From: Phaseolus vulgaris
Lineage: Eukaryota > Streptophyta > Magnoliopsida > Fabales > Fabaceae
Length of the DNA: 64,000 nt
Direction: 5' to 3'
Assembly (NCBI RefSeq): GCF_000499845.2
Contig: NC_023758.2
Span: 14,168,427-14,232,426 of the forward strand
This document shows, piece after piece, positions 47,660-57,954 of this stretch. Every line of letters starts with the position of its first letter. The first letter of the stretch is position 1. The notes beneath the pieces were generated by a model, which was given only the letters and a program-made list of their open reading frames with translations, had not been told where the DNA came from and did not search any database. Position numbers and translations under genes: made by a program.

Positions 47660-49034
47660 AAGAAATGAACAATATACATGTGGTGAAGGATTTCATGGAT
47701 GTATTTCCAGAAGAAATACATGGATTACCTCCTAAGAGAGAAGTGGAATTTTATGTTGATTTGGTACTTTGAGTTGGACCAGTGTCAATGGGACCTTACA
47801 GAATGGCTCCAACTAAGTTGATAGAACTAAAGGAACAAGTTGAAGATTTGTTGGAGAAACAGTTCATCAAGGGGGGCTCCGGTGCTTCTAAATAAAAAGA
47901 AAGATGGAGGGTCTCAAATGTGTGTGGATTACAGGCAGTTGAATAAGTTGACCATCAAGAACAAGTATCGTTTGCCCAGAATTAATGGACCAGTTACATG
48001 TAGCCTCAGTTTTCTCAAAGATTGATGTTAGATCTGGATACCACCAGATTTTGGTGAAGAATGAAGATGTTCAGAAGACAGCTTTTAGGTCTCGTTATGG
48101 ACACTATGAGTACGTGGTGATGCTGTTTGGAGTAACAAATGCTTCAGCTCTGTTCATGGATTACATGAATAGAATTATTCGTTCTTTCTTGGATAAGTTT
48201 GTTGTAGTTTTTATAGACGACACACTTATTTATTCAAGGACCGAGGAAGAACATGAAGAACATCTGAAGACAATGTTGAAGATTCTGATGGAGAAGCAAT
48301 TATATGCTAAGTTCTCTAAGTGTGAGTTCTGGATGAAGGAAGTCAACTTCTTAGGGCATATAATATCAGCTCAGGGGATCTTAGTGGATCCAGCCAAGGT
48401 GGAGGCAGTGCTTCAGTGGGAACGCCCTAAGACAGTCACAGAGATAAGAAGTTTTGTGGGTCTAGCTGGCTACTATCGTAGGTTCATTGAAGATTTTTCC
48501 AGGATAGTAGTTCCTTTAACACAGTTAACTCGCAAAGATCAACTGCTTGCTTGGACTGACAGATGTGAACAGAGTTTCATAGAACTGAATAAAAGGTTAA
48601 CTAGTGCTTCGGTGCTAGTGATTCCTAATACAAGAAAACCTTTTGAGGTTTATTCTGATGCTTCACATCAGGGATTGGGCAGTGTCTTGATGCAAGAAAA
48701 AAGAGTAGTTACATATGCTTCAAGGCAGCTCAAAGTTCATGAGAGAAACTATCCTACTCATGACTTAGAGTTAGCAGCTGTGGTGTTTGCTTTGAAGATT
48801 TGGAGGCTTAATTTGTATGGAGCTCAATTTCAGGTGTTCTGTGACCATAAAAGTCTAAAATATTTGTTTGACCAGAAAGAGTTGAATATGAGACAAAGAA
48901 GATGGATGGAGTTTCTGAAGGATTATGATTTCCAATTGATGTATCATTCAGCTAATGTAGTTGGAGATGCTTTGAGTAGAAAGTCAGTACATATGTTAGC
49001 CATGATGATTGAAGAGCAGAAGTTGATTAAGTAG
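47660..49034 (+). pseudogene. Element F reverse transcriptase and RNase H
   Basis: The N-terminal part ([28 protein letters not shown]) ends in a frameshift near 47985. From there 349 codons are open: [15 protein letters not shown], the polymerase active site [11 protein letters not shown] near 48210, [11 protein letters not shown], then RNase H ([34 protein letters not shown]). The block order and wording are those of the Tekay/Del chromovirus group (recognised from family knowledge). It ends at a stop at 49034. Confidence 0.85.
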
Positions 49035-49149
49035 TTCAGAGATCTAAATTTGGGAGTGAAATTGAATGTTAATAATATTAGTTGTAGTAAGTTAACTATA
49101 ACTAATGATTTCATTGGAGTGATAAAGGAAAATCAGTTAGAAGAACCTA

Positions 49150-50580
49150 GTTTGAAGCGTACTGTGGAATTACTAGGTACAAATTAGGCTAAAGACTTTA
49201 TGATGGGAGAAGATGAGATTTTTAGATTTAATGGAAAAATTTGCATACCTGCAAATGAAGAGCTGAAGAGAATGATCCTAGAAGAGGGTCATAAGAGTCA
49301 TCTTAGTCTACATCCCGGTATGAATAAGATGTACTGAGATTTGAAGGAGTCCTTTTGGTGGTCAGGCATGAAGAAAGAAATAACTCAGTATGTTGTTGCA
49401 TGCTTGACATGTCAGAAAGCAAAGGTAGAGCATCAAAGACCTGGTGGATTATTGTAGCAGTTGGATATTCCTGAGTGGAAATGGTATATCATTGTTATGG
49501 ATTTTGTTACTCATTTACCTAGATCAGTAAGGGGTCATGATGTAGTTTGGGTAATAGTTTATTGACTGACAAAGAGTGTTCACTTTCTTCTAGTTAATTT
49601 GAGGATATCTATGGCCAAGTTGGCATATATGTACATAAGAGAAATTGTAAGATTGCATGGAGTTCCTTCCAGTATTGTTTCGGAGAGAGATCCCAGGTTT
49701 ACTTCATGGTTTTGGCAGACTCTACAAGATTGTTTGGGAACTAGGTTGAGAATGAGCTCTGCATATCAACCTCAAATAGATAGGCAGTCTGAGAGAATGA
49801 TCCAGTCCTTAGAAGATTTGTTGAGGACATGTATTTTGGATCATCTGGGAAGTTGGAATGAGATGTTGCCTCTAGTGGAGTTCACTTATAATAATAGTTA
49901 TCATGCTAGTATTGGGATGGCACCATATGAAGCTCTTTATGGGAGGAAGTGCAGAACTTCTTTATGTTGGTATCAGGATGGTGAAACAGTTTTGGTTGGG
50001 CCAGAGTTAATTCAACAGAACACTGAGAAGGTGAAGTAGATACAAGACAGAATGAAAGCTTCTCAAAGTAGGAAGAAATCCTATGTAGGTAAGAGGAGAA
50101 AACCTTTGGAGTTTGCGTCTGGAGACCATGTGTTCATGAGAGTGACACCAACCAAGGGTGTAGGACGAGCTATCAGATCAAGGAAGTAATATCCTAAGTT
50201 TGTTGAACCATATCAGATCCTAAGGAAGATAGGTTCAGTGGCTTATGAGGGCTTATGAGACTGCTCTACCTCATCAGTTAGCAAATCTGCATAATATCTT
50301 TCATGTATCACAGCTAAGAAAGTATGTCCTAGACCCTAGTCACATGTTGGAGTGGATAATGTGCAAATCAAGGATAACTTGTCTTTTGAAGCAAAACCAA
50401 TTAGGATTTAAGATCATTAGATTAAAAAGCTCAGAGGCAAGACCATCAATATGGTGAAGGTGGTGTGGGATGATAAATCTGGTGATTCAACTTGGGAATT
50501 AGAAGAAACCAATAGGGAAACCTATCCCTATCTCTTTTATGGTAAGTCAATTTTCGGGGATGAAAATTCTCTTGTTGGAG
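49150..50580 (+). pseudogene. Element F integrase and chromodomain-like tail
   Basis: Zinc-binding part (EGHKSHLSLHPGMNKMY, then CLTCQKAK) at 49270-49430, with internal stops. The catalytic core includes VMDFVTHLPRS near 49495, SERDPRFTSWF near 49680 and an SERMIQSLEDLLR block near 49790, one frame open from 49599 to 50039. After further stops the region LANLHNIFHVSQLRKYV (50275) and VWDDKSGDSTWELEE (50465) match the C-terminal chromodomain end of such integrases, which can guide insertion to heterochromatin. Confidence 0.8.
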
Positions 50581-50585
50581 AGAAT

Positions 50586-51103
50586 GTAAGGATCTAGAAA
50601 ATTACCTTAGAGCATAAGTGATATATTTTAAATGACACCTGAATATTTTATTATTAAAATGAAAAGAACATATAAATAGAAAATTCAGTTATTCAGGTTT
50701 CATTTCAAAAGAACCACCATCTCTCTAGAAATTCCTTTTTTTCCTTTCCTCTCCCTTCTCTTTAAGATTATAACCTCCTCACTCATCAGTTTGACGATCA
50801 GAGTCAGCCATTAGACTCCTGGTAGCGAGATCTACAAGACTACCTTATCAGAATCTCTGATAGAGTAAGTTCAATTTGTACTCTTCTCTTTGAGTTAAAT
50901 TTTGAACTTGTAGATCTATCTCGATCTAAGTTTACGCATGTGAACCTTTTTGCTTTAGGATTAGTCTTTGTTAGCTCAGAGACCTAGTGATATATTTAGA
51001 TTTTTTATCTGGACTTTGTGGTACTGGTTAAGCTACTCTTAAAGCTTTTGGTAGGCTTGAGGCTCCTAGTGAGCATCTGCTCAAGTAAAGGTAAGGAAAG
51101 TAA
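50586..51103 (+). repeat. Element F 3' LTR
   Basis: Starts TGTAAGGATCTAG just after a purine stretch (TTGGAGAGAA). Its end is not marked; the sequence changes character near AGTAACA at 51103. No 5' partner is in the window. Confidence 0.45.
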
Positions 51104-51197
51104 CACGACCCAAATCCGTAAGAAGATGACCATAGATGCCAACTTTGAAGGGTCATCTCAACAAGCCAAAGAAGATTCCATCAATAGGAAGAATAAT

Positions 51198-51202
51198 CAA
51201 GG
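51198..51202. repeat. Target-site duplication of element E, left copy
   Basis: CAAGG; repeated at 57604-57608. Confidence 0.85.
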
Positions 51203-52299
51203 TGTTAGAATATATGGTCTTAAACGAGAGAGAGGGTGAATTGTTTAAGAGATGTTTTTGAAAACTTTTCAAATGTTTAACAAATTCTTTGTGTGAAACT
51301 AGAACATAAAATCAGGTTATCCAAGAATATAAGCACTAAATCAGCAAAGCAACAAAAAACAATCAGTTGTTTCTTTGAAACAATCGGTTGTTTATACCAG
51401 AAAAGCTTAAAACAAAATTTAAATGAGTTTAGGCTAAGAGAGAGATACACCAACAATTTATATTGGTTCACTCTTAAGCCAAGAGCTACATCCAGTCCCC
51501 AGAAAACTACTGCGTAATCCACTAAGTAATCAAACTAGATTACAAAACACAAACCACCAAAGTGACCTTGAACCCTTCAGGAAACACACTCCCTTTGGCA
51601 AAACACACACCAAGAGTATTGATCTTGACAACCTCAAGAGCACACAACACTCCTTGGCAATACAACACCAGAAATACAAAAGGTTGATAAGGGATTACAC
51701 TTGTTTACAGAACAAACTGAAATCAATACAATTGCAATCCTATTCCACTCTCTTTGAAAACCCAAAGCTTGATGTGAATGTTCAAATCTTGAAATCAACT
51801 TTTTTACAACTGAAAAACTCAAATCTTTTTCTCTTGCATGTTTGAAAACATAAACAAACTATTAATATTTTCCAACTATTGGTCAAAGCAATTAATGAAG
51901 GAGCGTATTCAGTTGGAAATCATTTAAAGCACATTCAACAACCAAAATAGAATTTTGTTAGGATTTTCACAGAAACTATCGGTTGACACCACAAAACAAC
52001 CGATTCTTTGGTTTGGCAGTTAAGTCAACCAAACTAAAACAGTTTTCAACCTTTTCAAAAAAACTCCTAAGAGTAAAATAACCGGTTGATTCGACAAAAC
52101 AACAGGTTGTTTCTCACTTAGTTGGAAAAACACCTTATTTTCTAAAAGGTTTTAAATCACATCAGTTTTAGATTCAACAAATGAGTGGATCACATTCTAT
52201 TCTACCCAGATCCCTCCCAAAACAAAGCAACAACACCAACCTTGCATCAAACACATTGGATTTGGATTCTTCAAAGCACTTGATCACTTTTGATCAACA
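51203..52299 (-). repeat. 3' LTR of element E
   Basis: 1097 bp, TGTTAGAATATATGG to TTGATCAACA. Palindrome pairs near 51358-51395, 51970-52010 and 52080-52115. Stem CTTAAAC/GTTTAAG near 51218-51250 with a purine loop. Confidence 0.85.
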
Positions 52300-52716
52300 A
52301 TCTCCCCCTATTTGATGAAGACAAATCCCTGGTTGCTTGTGTTGATTTTGATTGAATCTGAAACTATACCTGCAAAACAAAAGTTATGCAATCCAGGGCA
52401 TCTCTCATAGCAAGTTATGATCATACATCAACTAGTTTTCTGCATAAACACAAGAGCAAAAAAACCAACCAAAAAACAAAGCAAAAATAGCTTCATACAA
52501 ACCAATAATGCAGCAAAAATTAAAAAACTGAATAAAAGCATAGTTATAGCAGTGTGTAAGACAACACAAACACTATATTCTCCCCCTATTTGTCTTTACA
52601 AAGAGATTAAACAGAATAGTTCAAAATAAAGCAATATAAAGATAGAAAGAACAACAAAGCCTTGATATCCAAGCTTAAAAATCGGTTGTTTCGAGAAATC
52701 AAACGGTTGTTTTTCT
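52300..52716 (-). other. Element E 3' untranslated region with two polypurine tracts
   Basis: On the minus strand AAATAGGGGGAGAT at 52300-52313 abuts the LTR, and an internal tract AGACAAATAGGGGGAGAA lies at about 52579-52597. A palindrome pair is at 52680-52715. Confidence 0.7.
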
Positions 52717-53926
52717 TCAGTCTTCCTTTCCATACTGCAGCTCGAAAATTTGATTCTGAACAACTTCAATTTGTTCATCAAGCGTTTGAAATCGTGTATC
52801 CATGCTTTGGAATCTATTATCAAAGTTTTGAAAGTTTGAAACACAAAGATCATGAAGATTCCTTTGATTTTCCGCAAAGTCATCTAGCCTAGTAGCTCTC
52901 AAAGGGAGACATTGAAGGAGTCTCATCTCCTTGATGTCCAACACTTGTCCCAGCACCAAAATCAGTAGCAGGTTGTTCTGTATCTGGAAAATCCATATCA
53001 GCACCTTCAGCATCTTCTTGATCTTCTTCACCATGTTCAGCATGAAGGCCACTTGAGGAACCACCTTGTCCACCATCCTTACTCACCCATTTTCCATTGA
53101 TCTTGGTAAAACCCATCTTGCTTAGTGATCAATTGTTCACTTCAAATGTTGACTTCACCAACTCAAATGTTTCACCATCAAGATTCACTTCAAAATAATG
53201 TAAGAATTTATAAATCAAGATAGCATAATGGTAATGATAATCACTTAACCTCATAGACTTTTGCATATGCTCCTTGAGATATGTATCCAATTAATCTTAA
53301 CTTTGTTCATTATGCAGTAGATGTAGACAAGATCTTCCTCAGTTAGTAGAGAATAGTTGGTTCTTGTTGGTGTTAGAATTCAAGTGACAAAGAGAGCCAA
53401 CAACCTTTCATTTAATTTCAGCCCTCCAACCGAACAAGTTCTTACTTGAGCATGAGGTTCTTCAAACAACTTTTGTAATATTGAATCTTGTTGAAATTTT
53501 CCACCACATCAATGTTTCCTTTGTTGATTCTCAACCCAGCATACTTTAGACCAGCCACAGCAGCCCACACCTCATGAGTGATCTCCATATCCACACCCTT
53601 GACATGAGAAACAAGATTGTTACCTTCAAATTTCAAGTTGGTGTAGAAAACCCGAATGAGATCTGGATAGATGTTTCCTTTCATCTCCAAGAACCTTTTC
53701 AACAGTTGTTCTTTAAGAAGCCTCCTCACATCATCCAACTTTTGACTATTCAACCAGCCAAAAGAGACAACTTTTGGGTTGTTTATCACTTTTCTACTTG
53801 TTTCAAAGCGATATCTCTCAATCAATTCATTGTCTCCTGAAAACCAGCTCTCAAGACGTCCTCCTGATCTTACAACCCTGGTTTTAATCCTTTTTTATGT
53901 AGGAGGAGTGGCATCCATGAAAACAA
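52717..53926 (-). pseudogene. Second ORF of element E, broken
   Basis: Homologous to the intact 400-codon ORF of element D. It starts MDATPPT near 53918 and meets a TAA where D has a serine codon. 53442-53825 retains ERYRFETSRKVINNPK, PDLIRVFYTNLKFEGNN and EITHEVWAAVAGLK; a frameshift follows near 53442. The C-terminal third is in two overlapping frames (52889-53116 and 52717-53076) with FTKINGKWVSKDGG and the coiled-coil end LDEQIEVVQNQIFELQ. Function unknown; this copy is dead. Confidence 0.8.
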
Positions 53927-54704
53927 AATGAGAAAAGGCACACACACAAAGGATAAAATGAGATGTAGCAAGAGATGGGCCAATGGGTTGTTTTTGTGAA
54001 GAAACAACTGCAAAGGGTTTTGTAGCAAAATAGAATCCCTCTTTGATCCTTTGGTTGAAGTGGGTTTCAGTCTTCAAGGAAGAAATCTGGTCCAACTTTT
54101 GCACAGAAAAACGTCAGCATAGAACAAAAAAACACATGGTCAGCACATGTGACTTTGACTAGACATAAAGGCACTTGAATTTCCAAGATATGGAATACAT
54201 TCCTTTATGACAAGAAGTTACTTCCTTCAGAACCAAATCAGGCTTTCATGATTGCTTTATTGACTTGAAGACTCTTTAAGATTTAGATCTGCAAAAGATA
54301 GAATGCATAAAGAAATTAAATCCATTTATGCAGTGCTGTCAGAGAAGAAACAATCGTTTGTTTCGAAAAAAACAATCGGCTCTTTTTCTGCAGTAGCAAC
54401 AGTGTTTGAATTTTAAGCAGAAACTGAGAAGAGTTTAAAACATATGCAATTTCTCTTATGTAGATGAGGAATTTAATATGAATTTATAATTGAAAAGCAG
54501 AGACAGGGAAGGTCTTATCCTTTGTTATGAGGTTCCTTCAATGAGTCATCATTTGTGATCAAGAATCCTTCTTTTGGCTTTCAAGACATCTTAGACTGAT
54601 ACATACCCTTAGTTCAGTTCCAGACACATTTATTTTCTTCCAAAGGCTTGATCAGATAACTCAAGACTTCGTGCTTCTCTTAGTATCCCTGCATCATAAT
54701 GAAT
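53927..54704 (-). other. Element E spacer between gag and the second ORF
   Basis: No pol sequence. Contains a palindrome pair near 54343-54382 and short frames without domains. Confidence 0.5.
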
Positions 54705-56450
54705 TCAAGCAACAAGATTTGGTCCCCTTACAAATGTGGGTCCTTTTAATTCATCTTTATCATTTGAAACCTTACAATCTTTGGGAATCCATTTCAAAAT
54801 ACCTTTAGGAACAGAATATTTCCTAATTTTACAGAATCTAACTGAGTGGCCTCTTTTCATGCAGTAAAAGCATGTAACAACCAGTTGTTTCGATCTTTCA
54901 ATCGGTTGTGTTTCTGGCACTTTTGAAAAAGGCTTTGAAATCCCATTTTTCTTGTTTTGAGAATAAAACCCCAAAGCAGATTTTCCAAAAACACATTTTT
55001 GGGATGCCAAGACAGTTTCAAAATTGGATTTACCCTTTCAAAGTTTATCCACAGTTCTTACAAGATAGTGGATCTTACTCTCAAGAATTTTACAATTTTT
55101 ACAAAACTTGGAGTCAGTCAAGTGATAAGAATTTTTGCAATGCATTTCAAGTTTTTCAAAATCAATTTTTGACTTTTTCAATTCTTCTTCAAGAGTTTTG
55201 ACTCTGTTTTCAAGCCAGTTATTTAACCCTTTCAATCGGTTGTTTGAGAGAGTCAATCGGTTGTTTGAGAGAGTCAATCGGTTAGCTTCTTCATGTGTTT
55301 CTTTAAAAGCTTGAAGTAATTGGCTATAATTTTCAGCACTTAAGGAAGCACAAGAACTTACACTGCTTGAGCTGCTTGAATCATCATCTCCATCTGCCAT
55401 TAAACATAGATTGGCTTTTTCATCTTCACTTAATGAGGAGCTTGATGAAGAGACTTCATTTTCATCCCAAGCAATATATGCTCTTTTTGATTTCCCTTTC
55501 TTTTCCTTATTGCTTGACTTCTTTTCCTTGCCTTCTTTATTTGGGAAATCAGCTTTTATATGCCCTTGTTCTCCACAACCAAAGCAAGTATAATTGTTAG
55601 AATTAAAATCACTAGTTTTCTTGTTTCCATACCTTTCTTTGTTGGATTCTTTATTGCGATTTCACTTCAAGAATTTGCTGAACTTTTTGGACAGCAAGCT
55701 AAGGTTTTCTTCCTCGCTTGAATCTTGCTTGTTCTTATGCTTGACAACTTTCAAGGCAATGTTCCTTACATGCTTGTCCTCACTTTCTTGAACATTGAGT
55801 CTATTCATCTCCAACTCATGTTCTCTAAGCTTTCCAAACAAGGAGGTTGTAGTCAAAGATGTCAAGTCCTTTGATTCAGAAATTGTCGTGACTTTAGGTT
55901 GCCAAGATCTATCAAGACACTTGAGAATCTTGATGTTTAGCTTCTCTTTGACAAAGTTTTTTCCAAGACTCATTAGAGGGTTGATGATGTGAGTGAATCT
56001 CTTTTGTACTTCAACAATTGATTCTCCCTTGAGCATTCTAAACATCTCATACTCTTGTATTAGAGTATGTTTCCTAGCTCTCTTCACATCATTTGTTCCT
56101 TCATGGGTGACTTCTAGAGTATCCCACATTTCCTTAGCAGATTCACATTGTGAGATCCTGAAAATTTCATCTGAATTCAAAGCAGATGTTATGATATTCT
56201 TGGCAATACAATCAAACTTGGCCTTTTTATTTTCAGCATCATTCCATTGGGACCAAGGTTTTTCAATAGAAGATCCATCCTTTTCAAATTTAAGAATAAA
56301 AGGGTCATTTTCAATTGCATCCCAAATTCCTTTATCAAAAGATTCAACAAAGATTTTCATTCTAACTTTCCAAAACTGATAATTCAAACCACAAAACAAA
56401 GGTGACCTGTTAATTGAGGCACCCTCCACAAAAGGTAGTTTTTCATCCAT
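54705..56450 (-). pseudogene. Element E gag, two nonsense codons
   Basis: One reading frame throughout. 55662-56450 gives the N-terminal 262 codons (MDEKLPFVEGASINRSPLF, KEMWDTLEVTHEG, KCLDRSWQPKVT), ending at a TGA where D has an arginine codon. The next part has a knuckle near 55590, the acidic serine stretch and a coiled coil (55038-55400), in which a 21-bp tandem duplication repeats LSNNRLT. A second TGA stands at 55038. 54705-55010 carries the second knuckle CFYCMKRGHSVRFC and the end FVRGPNLVA. It resembles D gag along its whole length. Confidence 0.85.
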
Positions 56451-56493
56451 AGAAAAAAGATTTTATGATCAAACTTGAATATATTTCAAATAT

Positions 56494-56511
56494 CAAGCTC
56501 TTGATGCCAAT
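56494..56511 (-). other. Primer binding site of element E
   Basis: Minus strand ATTGGCATCAAGAGCTTG next to the LTR end CTAACA; same as in D. Confidence 0.65.
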
Positions 56512-57603
56512 TGTTAGAATATATGGCCTTAAACGAGAAGGGGGGGGGGGGTGAATTGTTTAAGAGAGGTTTTTGAAAACTTTTTCAATGTTTAACAAAT
56601 TCTTTGTGTGAATCCAGAACAAAAATCAGGTTATCCAAGAATATAAGCATTAAATCAACAAAGCAACAAAAAAACAATCGGTTGTTTCTTCGAAACAATC
56701 GGTTGTTTATACCAAAAAAGCTTAAATCAGAATTTAAATGGGTTTAGGGTAATAGAGAGATACACCAACAGTTTATACTAGTTCACTCTTAAGCCAAGAG
56801 CTACATCCAGTCCCCAGAAAACTACTGCGTAATCCACTAAGTAATCAAACCAGATTACAAAACACAAACCACCAAACCCTTCAAGAAACACACTCCCTTT
56901 GGCAAAACACACACCAAGAGTATTGATCTTGACCACCTCAAGAGCACACAACACTCCTTGACAACACAACACCAGAAATACAGAAGGTTGAGAAGGGATT
57001 ACACTTGTTTACAGAACAAACTGAAATCAATACATTTGCAATCCTATTCCACTCTCTTTGAAAACCCAAAGCTTGATGTGAATGTTCAAATCTTGAAATC
57101 AACTTTTTCACAACTGAAAAACTCAAATCCGTTTCTCTTGCATGTTTGAAAACATAAACAAACTATTTATATTTTCCAAAGATTAGTCAAAGCAATTAAT
57201 GAAGGAGCGTATTCAGTTGGAAATCATTTAAAGCACATTCAACAACCAAAACAGAATTCTGTTAGGATTTTCAAACAAATAATTTGTTGAAACCACGAAA
57301 CAACCGATTGTTTGGTTTGACAGTTAATTCAACCAAACTAAAACAGTTTTCAACCTTTTCAAAAAAACTCCTAAGAGTAAAACAATCGGTTGATTCGACA
57401 AAACAACAAGTTGTTTTTCACTTAGTTGGAAAACCACTTTATTTTCTAAAAAGTTTTAAATAACATCAGTTTTAGATTCAACAAATGAGTGGATCACATT
57501 CTATTCTACCCAGATCCCTCTCAAAACACAGCTGCAACACCAGCCTTGCATCAAACACATTGGATTTGGATTCTTCAAAGCACTTGATCACTCTTGATCA
57601 ACA
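56512..57603 (-). repeat. 5' LTR of element E
   Basis: 1092 bp. TATA-like box TATTTATATT at 57164-57172. A run of 12 G at 56540-56551 lies in the loop of the terminal stem; the left LTR has GAGAGAGAGGG there. Palindrome pairs near 56670-56708 and 57380-57418. Confidence 0.85.
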
Positions 57604-57945
57604 CAAGGACCAAAGCATTTGAAGTTCTTCCTATTAGTCTTCTTAAAATTGAGCCCCAAGCCAACCCATGATCTCATCATCCACCATGCTTCAGAGGATT
57701 ACTAAGAGCAGGGCACAAGCATTAATAGATGAGCATCAATTGGTGTCTCTCTTTTGTAATTTCTTTAGAGTAGATTTAAATAGAACATAAAAGGGAGGTG
57801 TGGATAGGAGTTTAGGGCTTATGAGAAGAAGTAGCAAAGTCACACTTTCCATGTGAAGTCACACCTTCCATGTGACTTGTTTTTAGCGTCATTTTCAAAT
57901 GGTTTGCATTATAAATTTTCCACCTTAAATCTGGCCTTCTAAAGC

Positions 57946-57954
57946 TATAAATAG
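57946..57954 (+). promoter_or_regulatory. TATA-like box, region K first copy
   Basis: GCTATAAATAGAGGTGCTTGG; the second copy has GCTATAAATATAGGTGCTTC at 58546-58556. Both are followed about 100 bp on by CTTAGTCTTATCTTG-type sequence. Confidence 0.5.

Larger units (their letters stand above)
46096..51103 (+). mobile_element. Tekay/Del-like Ty3/gypsy element F, decayed
   Basis: Plus-strand gag, protease, RT, RNase H, integrase and a chromodomain-like tail lie in order, followed by a 3' LTR from 50586. The leader just before gag (AAAATTCTAAAGATTTATCCT near 46103) matches element J near 61133. The 5' LTR and primer site are missing. Many stops and frameshifts indicate age. The right end of the LTR is not certain. 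Confidence 0.75.
51203..57603 (-). mobile_element. Gag-only copia-type element E, minus strand
   Basis: LTRs at 51203-52299 and 56512-57603, 5-bp duplications CAAGG, polypurine tract at 52300, primer site at 56494-56511, broken gag (54705-56450) and a broken second ORF (52717-53926). No pol is present. The same architecture as element D, with LTRs of a related but distinct sequence closer to C. More stops than in D, so this copy is older. Confidence 0.85.

Noticed and set aside
55993..56379. Plus-strand ORF of 128 codons
   Set aside because: Antisense of element E gag.
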